Shown here: positions 41,410-46,334 of the stretch, in pieces
How the letters are laid out: the number at the start of each line of letters is the position of its first letter
Numbering within the stretch: position 1 is the stretch's first letter
DNA from: Nemertoderma westbladi
Lineage: Eukaryota > Xenacoelomorpha > Nemertodermatida > Nemertodermatidae
Assembly (NCBI GenBank): GCA_032718475.1
Contig: JAUCBJ010006614.1
Span: 1-46,334, forward strand
Direction: 5' to 3'
DNA: 46,334 nt
The notes under the pieces: model-generated
The model's input: only the letters and a program-made list of their open reading frames with translations
Told to the model about the DNA's origin: nothing
The model's database searches: none
Program-made: the position numbers and the translations under genes

Positions 41410-42450
41410 GCCTGAGTACTATTAGGCCCTGGCCAACTTCCTGCTGCCTGTAGGGGTGGATTTGGTAATGCGCCAGGCCTAAAGGACAAGGACTGCCCTT
41501 AGCGGTCCCTGGCCAACAGCAGCCATTACGAGACTGAAAAGAACTCGGACCGCTGACTGCTTGTGTCAGGGATTTGCGACGGGCACCGACGGCCCCTTAG
41601 TAGCCAAGCCATTCTGGTTCTCGATGATCGAACCCCGGGGTTCGTGAGGGGTGGAGCGGACACGCGAACAGGTGGCCAACTAACGACTGCCCCCTGACCT
41701 AAGCCGTACTGGTTCTCGATGACCGATCCCTTCGGGGTTCGTGAGGGGTGGGACGGACATGCGAAAGGGCTGGCCACAGGACAGGTTTGACAAAGACTGC
41801 CCTTAGCGGTCTCTGGTCAACGGCAGCTACTACGAGCCTGAAAAGAACTCGGAACGCTGACTGCTTGTACTGGGATTTGCGACGGGAACCGACGACAGAC
41901 CCCTTAGCCAAGCCGTTCTGGTTCTCGATGATCGTTCCCTTCGGGGTTCGTGAGGGGTGGAGCGGACACGCGATGGGGTCGAAAGACAAAGGACTAGACT
42001 CGACTAGACTCTACTGGCCTACCGACTGTTCGGAGCAGTTTCTCGGCTGCCGAAGCGACTACGAGCCTGAAACGGACTCGGAAAGCCTAGGTGGTTGGGT
42101 TTCTGTGACGAACCGACGGACCCCTAGCCAAGCCGTTCTGGTTCTCGATGATCGGACCCTTCGGGGTTCGTGAGGGGTGGAACGGACACGCGAACGGGTC
42201 CACCGACACGACAGACTCCTAGCCAAGCCGTACTGGTTCTCGATGACCGAACCCTTCGGGGTTCGAGAGGGGTGGTACGGATACGCGACAGAGTCTACCG
42301 ACTGGACCGACCCTTAGCCAAGCCGTGCTGGTTCTCGATGATCGTTCCCTTCGGGGTTCGTGAGGGGTGGAACGGACACGCGACAGGGTCGACCGACACC
42401 GACACTACGGCACTAAGACTGGGACTGAGGGAAAATCTGGGGAACATTAG
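41410..42450 (+). repeat. GC-rich tandem repeats in the presumed BEL/Pao LTR or leader
   Basis: At least six copies, about 95-230 bp apart, of a block with CCAAGCCGTTCTGGTTCTCG, CCCTTCGGGGTTCG and GAGGGGTGGAACGGACACGC (about 41600, 41700, 41895, 42127, 42222 and 42315). Between some of them a second block, TACGAGCCTGAAAAGAACTC, recurs (about 41528, 41831 and 42059). GC content is far above that of the neighbours. I infer that this is LTR or 5' leader of the BEL element, since it precedes gag; the LTR limits were not found. Confidence 0.6.
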
Positions 42451-42750
42451 GTAGGCTAAAATTCTGAGCGAACAGTGGGTTATTAAATAATATACCGTAG
42501 GGATTTATATTATCGTGTATAATTATTGTGAATATTTGGTGTATATTGATTTGGGGAAGCCCAAAATTATTCTTAATCAAGGTTCAACAGAGTTCAGTTA
42601 CATTAAAGAGTATATCCAACTAATGCAGCTTTTTCTCAACCGCAACCCTGCATCTCAGAAAACATTCCCTCCCCACAATCAATATCCGGTGACTGGCCGG
42701 GGCTCGGTGGTCTGTAAAGTCACGTCTCCAGCATCGGCGTTTTTCCCCCC

Positions 42751-42768
42751 TGGTGTTGGGATAACGGC
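42751..42768 (+). other. Candidate primer-binding site of the BEL/Pao element
   Basis: TGGTGTTGGGATAACGGC follows a C run. TGG is the complement of the tRNA 3' CCA, and BEL/Pao elements typically have a TGGTG-type site right after the LTR. The tRNA was not identified. Confidence 0.3.
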
Positions 42769-42774
42769 AACAAA

Positions 42775-42885
42775 ATTAAGAATAATTCACGTGGTTAATT
42801 TTGACAGGGTGTCAAAATTAAGAATAATTAATGCGGTTAATTTTGACACGGTGTCAAAATTAAGAATAATTACGGTCAACTTCAA
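42775..42885 (+). repeat. Triplicated short repeat in the BEL leader
   Basis: AAATTAAGAATAATT occurs three times, with GCGGTTAATTTTGACA-like sequence between the copies. It forms part of an otherwise unremarkable open frame (42515-43096). Confidence 0.7.
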
Positions 42886-43065
42886 CTGGTGGAAGTTGAG
42901 AATCCTTCAATACTCTTCAAAAACTCTCTACGTGCTTGCCAGCACCCACTACGAGGAAACTCTGGTATTTGAGTTGAGACAAAGTCGTGGTTTAATTAAT
43001 CAGCAAACTCGATCTAACCAACTCGTAGTCGGCAGATCACATATTTGGAGAGTTGTTAACAGGGA

Positions 43066-43257
43066 ATGGAAGTATCGATCACACCCATTGATATAATTCA
43101 AGTTGAGCCAGGAATCTGGCACGTCGAAGTTGAGGTACAAGGAACGAACGTTGGACGATTCAGGATTACTGTTCGGGTGGTCCAAGCTGAGTACAATACC
43201 TACGAGGAACTGTTTTACGACATCGCGTATCTAGCCATCGACGAGGCGTTACAATGA
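43066..43257 (+). CDS. Small frame overlapping the gag start (ATGA)
   Basis: 63 codons from an ATG. Its TGA stop overlaps the gag ATG as ATGA at 43254-43257. The product is acidic, contains VEPGIWHVEVEVQG, and shows no family I recognise. The overlap is what termination-reinitiation would need, but chance is quite possible. Confidence 0.35.
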   Translation: MEVSITPIDIIQVEPGIWHVEVEVQGTNVGRFRITVRVVQAEYNTYEELFYDIAYLAIDEALQ

Positions 43258-46200
43258 CAACAAATAACGTATCCGATACCGATGAGATGGATCACCACAC
43301 AGACTCGGAAACCGACGAGGTACCAAATGTCAAGAACATGACCCGTCGGTTAGGGGCCCTTAAAGGCGGAGTAACCCGAGCGTATCAACGGATGGAGAAA
43401 CAACTCAAGGGAGTCAAAACCCCCCTCAATGAGGTACAAACTCAGCTTCAAAGTATCCGAAATATCCTACAGCGGTACGAAAGAATGATACAGGCGTACC
43501 AAGATCTCGTTCCCTCCACCGATCAGGAAAACTACCCCAAGTTGGAAGAACACATTGTACATCTAGATGGGTTCCGCAAACAACACCGGAGGACCCTCAG
43601 CCTTGTGAGAGGCTATGAGGAACAGTACTACAAAAGGGCTGAAAGAACGGACGCGGAATCAGTACGATCCTCCAGCATCAGGACGGCAGTACATCAAAAA
43701 AGAACGGGGTCCGCTAGAAATCAGCACTCCAGCGCTAGGAGCGAGAGATCCGGCTCAGCGCATAGCTCTCAAGGGGGTCAGCCACTCCGAGACCAACTGC
43801 GAGAACGGAAGGCATTAGCCCTCAAAGCTCGGATGGAAGATGAGTATATTCAACTGCAAGCCGAGCAAGATGTATTAGCCGCCGAAACACAAAAGCGATA
43901 GGCCGAACAAGAGGTCGAACGACGGGTCGAACAACGCAGACAGGAGATCGAACAACGTGAACAAGAGGCCCAACGAGAGATCGAACAACGTGAACGAGAG
44001 GCCAAACGAGAGATCGAACAACATGAACGAGAGGCCAAACAAGAGATCGACAACGTAAATGGGAAGCAGAAATGCGTAAACAACACGCCGAGGCCCAAGC
44101 GATTCTCACTCACAAAAAGAATGCAGATATTGCGAAACTGGCGGAATACGAGGCCGCACTTATAGAACGAGATATTCAACTCTACGAGGACTGGGAAAGG
44201 GATATAGATCAGGAATATGAACCAATTCCGATACCGGAGTTAGAAAAGTCATTTACACCAACAGCGACGAAACCTCCGAAACTCGAGATCCCGCCTACCA
44301 AACAGTCTACGCTATCGGCACAAGCCCCGGTGTTCCATCCCCCACCGGCTACGTTAAAGAATGAGGAACCCTATTTCCCATCCAACACCACGACAGCGAG
44401 TGTACCCAAGTACGAGCCTGAAAAGGACTCGGAACGGGACGCCACTCCCCGATCAAACAACCCATTTACATCAACACCACAAACTTGCAGCCGCGTCATT
44501 ATTAAAACTCCGCCTATCATTGATCCATCAAGTATGGGAGTGAGTGCCAATAACTATAACCCTCCGAGTCACTCCAGTTCAGACGACGTCAGCATCATCC
44601 GGGCGTTGGAGAACCGCCTTGCCATGCCGAAGATGGAGATTCGCACCTTCGAAGGAGATCCCGTCGATTACCTCAGATTCAAGAAACAGTTCTTTGCGCA
44701 GATTGGATCAACGGACATAGCCGACGCACAGAAATTGGTATATTTATCGCAATACCTGGGTGACAAACCACGCAGAATTGTTGCATGTTTTGAAGGAGGT
44801 TCTCATGAGGCATACTATGACGCATGGAAAACTCTAGACAAAAGATACGGAAATACCGGAACTATAATTAATAAAACTCTAGAGAGACTGATACAGGACG
44901 CGGGATCACTAGGGGACCCACAGAACATACAGGAATTCTCCGACTCTATGAAAGATGCCTATTATACTCTGAAACCCTTAAATAAGGAGGACCAGGTGAA
45001 CAACATTCTAAACCTCCGACAGATCGCCCGGAAGTTCCCCGGATGGCTACAAAGTAAGTGGGCCTATAAATGCGTAGATCTCCGGCGCAGACATCCAGAT
45101 CAAGATCCCAGCTTCCTCGAAATGTCGGCATTCCTGGACGATATCTCCGAAGCCATGAATGACTCGATGTTCTCGAAACAAAGTCTCGCCAAGTTGGACG
45201 CAATGGAGAGCAATTACCAGAGCAGGGCACCCACTCCAAACCCAAGATTCCGCCCTACTCCTGTGAGTGCGATGGCCATCAGTATGGCTGAGGACTCGGA
45301 TGACGAGGATTACGAGGAACTGACCTTAGCAGAAGAATGGGCATGCTACCTAGCGAATTGGGCACCCGAAAGGGAAGGCACCACAGCCTCCCCTATATGT
45401 CTCTTCTGTGGGGAGAAACACAAAGTGGAATTCTGCAGAAAGTTTCAGTTCGCCGAACTCGTCCCACGCTTCGAGGCGATAATGAAACACCGAGGATGCT
45501 TCCGGTGTCTTGGAACAGGTCACTATGTTCGGGAGTGTGACCAAAGATCATGCTGTACTGTCTGTAACGACCAACGCCATCACACGCTCCTCCACATCCC
45601 CGCGAACTTCGATTTTACTACCCTCCCCTTTCGGATCGAAGCCAGGCGAAGAGGAGAAACAAACCACATCTTCAAAGGAACCCGGACAACCCAACGGAGA
45701 GAAACCAACCCGTTTAAGATCTCCACCGATACACCACAAGTAACCAATATTTCGGCCACGATTAATCTTATAAATCGCCGCTACATGGTTTTCGCAAAGG
45801 TAATCCCAGTAAGGATCCAAGGAGTCGGCAAATCTTTGACGACACTCGCGTTCCTCGATAACGGGTCTGACGGAACCATCATCGACCGGGATTTCCTCGA
45901 GCAACTCGGCCTAGAATATGAACCTTGTAAACGGCCCATACAAACCATCACCGATAACAGAGAGGTAGAGTCCGGGGAGGTGCAACTCCAGATGGAAGGA
46001 GTGATGAAGGGCTACGAAACGGCTAAGTTAACCATCAAGAACGCCTTGGTACACACAGACCTCCAGGTGCGGTTCCGACAATCAGCCGAGTACGCCCCCC
46101 TCATACAATTAGACCGAGACGATGTAGACCTGAGGTGTCCGCAGTTGGACGTGAACCGTATCACCCTACTGATCGGACTTGATACACCGGAACTACACAT

Positions 46201-46334
46201 CCCCACCGGAGATATCGCTCGATCTATAAACCAGGATGATGGATTTTATGCTGAACGAACCATAATGGGATGGACACTCTGCGGCATTAAGGAGGAAACT
46301 ACGGACACCTATACCTACCTTCCTAAATGTCAGA
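43254..46334 (+). pseudogene. BEL/Pao gag-protease polyprotein, two lesions, cut by the window end
   Basis: Structural and protease part of a BEL/Pao LTR retrotransposon. It starts MTTNNVSDTDEMDHH. An N-terminal helical region (about 43330-43640) precedes a charged coiled coil of E/R/Q-rich repeats (about 43850-44050). Two lesions lie there: an in-frame TAG at 43899-43901 and a one-base loss near 44049. From there the frame is open to the window end (about 760 codons): a Pro-rich linker, the gag domain with FEGDPVDYLRFKKQF (about 44645; DUF1759-like), zinc clusters CLFCGEKHKVEFC and CFRCLGTGHYVREC, then CCTVCNDQRHHTLLH. A retropepsin-like domain (DUF1758-like) follows with LDNGSDGTIID near 45855, the active-site Asp of BEL type. 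RT and integrase would lie beyond 46334. Confidence 0.88.

Noticed and set aside
42515-43096. 193-codon frame in the BEL leader
   Set aside because: Spans the candidate primer-binding site and triplicated AT-rich repeats; no recognisable product.

Overview
The window is animal genomic DNA: AT-rich introns, spliced genes, LINE, SINE, BEL/Pao and DNA transposons, and many minisatellites. The left third carries, on the minus strand, ten exons of a NOTCH receptor gene. They encode EGF repeats 11 to 33 in unbroken order and with consistent intron phases, from about 14.83 kb down to 3.12 kb. The species cannot be fixed from sequence alone. Minisatellites that repeat exon-intron boundaries were, as I recall, described in amphioxus under the name 'mirages', so a cephalochordate is a reasonable but unproven guess.

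Layout. 1-2.9 kb: a LINE (family B) split by a younger LINE (family A) with an 81-bp target-site duplication. 2.9-14.8 kb: NOTCH exons EGF33 back to EGF11, separated by introns holding a tRNA-derived SINE, LINE scraps and a 2.4-kb non-autonomous inverted-repeat transposon (11.10-13.51 kb). Three of the ten exons end in a 5' splice site that is itself the repeat unit of a minisatellite. The largest is the EGF31 array, with 18 identical CAAG|GTGAGT donors at mostly 90-bp spacing and a 19th variant.

14.8-46.3 kb: no NOTCH exon was seen, so this is probably one very large NOTCH intron (between EGF10/11 and EGF11/12) or upstream DNA. It holds an apparently intact three-exon plus-strand gene (17.56-22.74 kb) for a zinc-finger, tyrosine-recombinase-like (Crypton-like) protein; a 30-bp satellite (23.1-25.05 kb); a dispersed CAAACCGGGGA motif on both sides of that gene; a 33-bp minisatellite (27.8-29.3 kb); and a family A LINE interrupted by a full-length copy of the same family (29.3-34.7 kb). 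Further right are 31-bp, AACGTT and 154-bp arrays; a decayed Mutator-like transposase (37.3-39.2 kb, minus) with related sequences inverted on its two sides; a PIF1-like helicase fragment (40.5-41.2 kb); and the 5' part of a BEL/Pao retroelement (about 41.4 kb to the window end) with gag, zinc knuckles and aspartic protease.

Only NOTCH and perhaps the recombinase-like gene look like functional genes. Everything else is mobile or repetitive DNA, several layers of it nested. The most interesting system is the set of splice-donor minisatellites in NOTCH, above all the EGF31 array, where every donor keeps the same reading phase.
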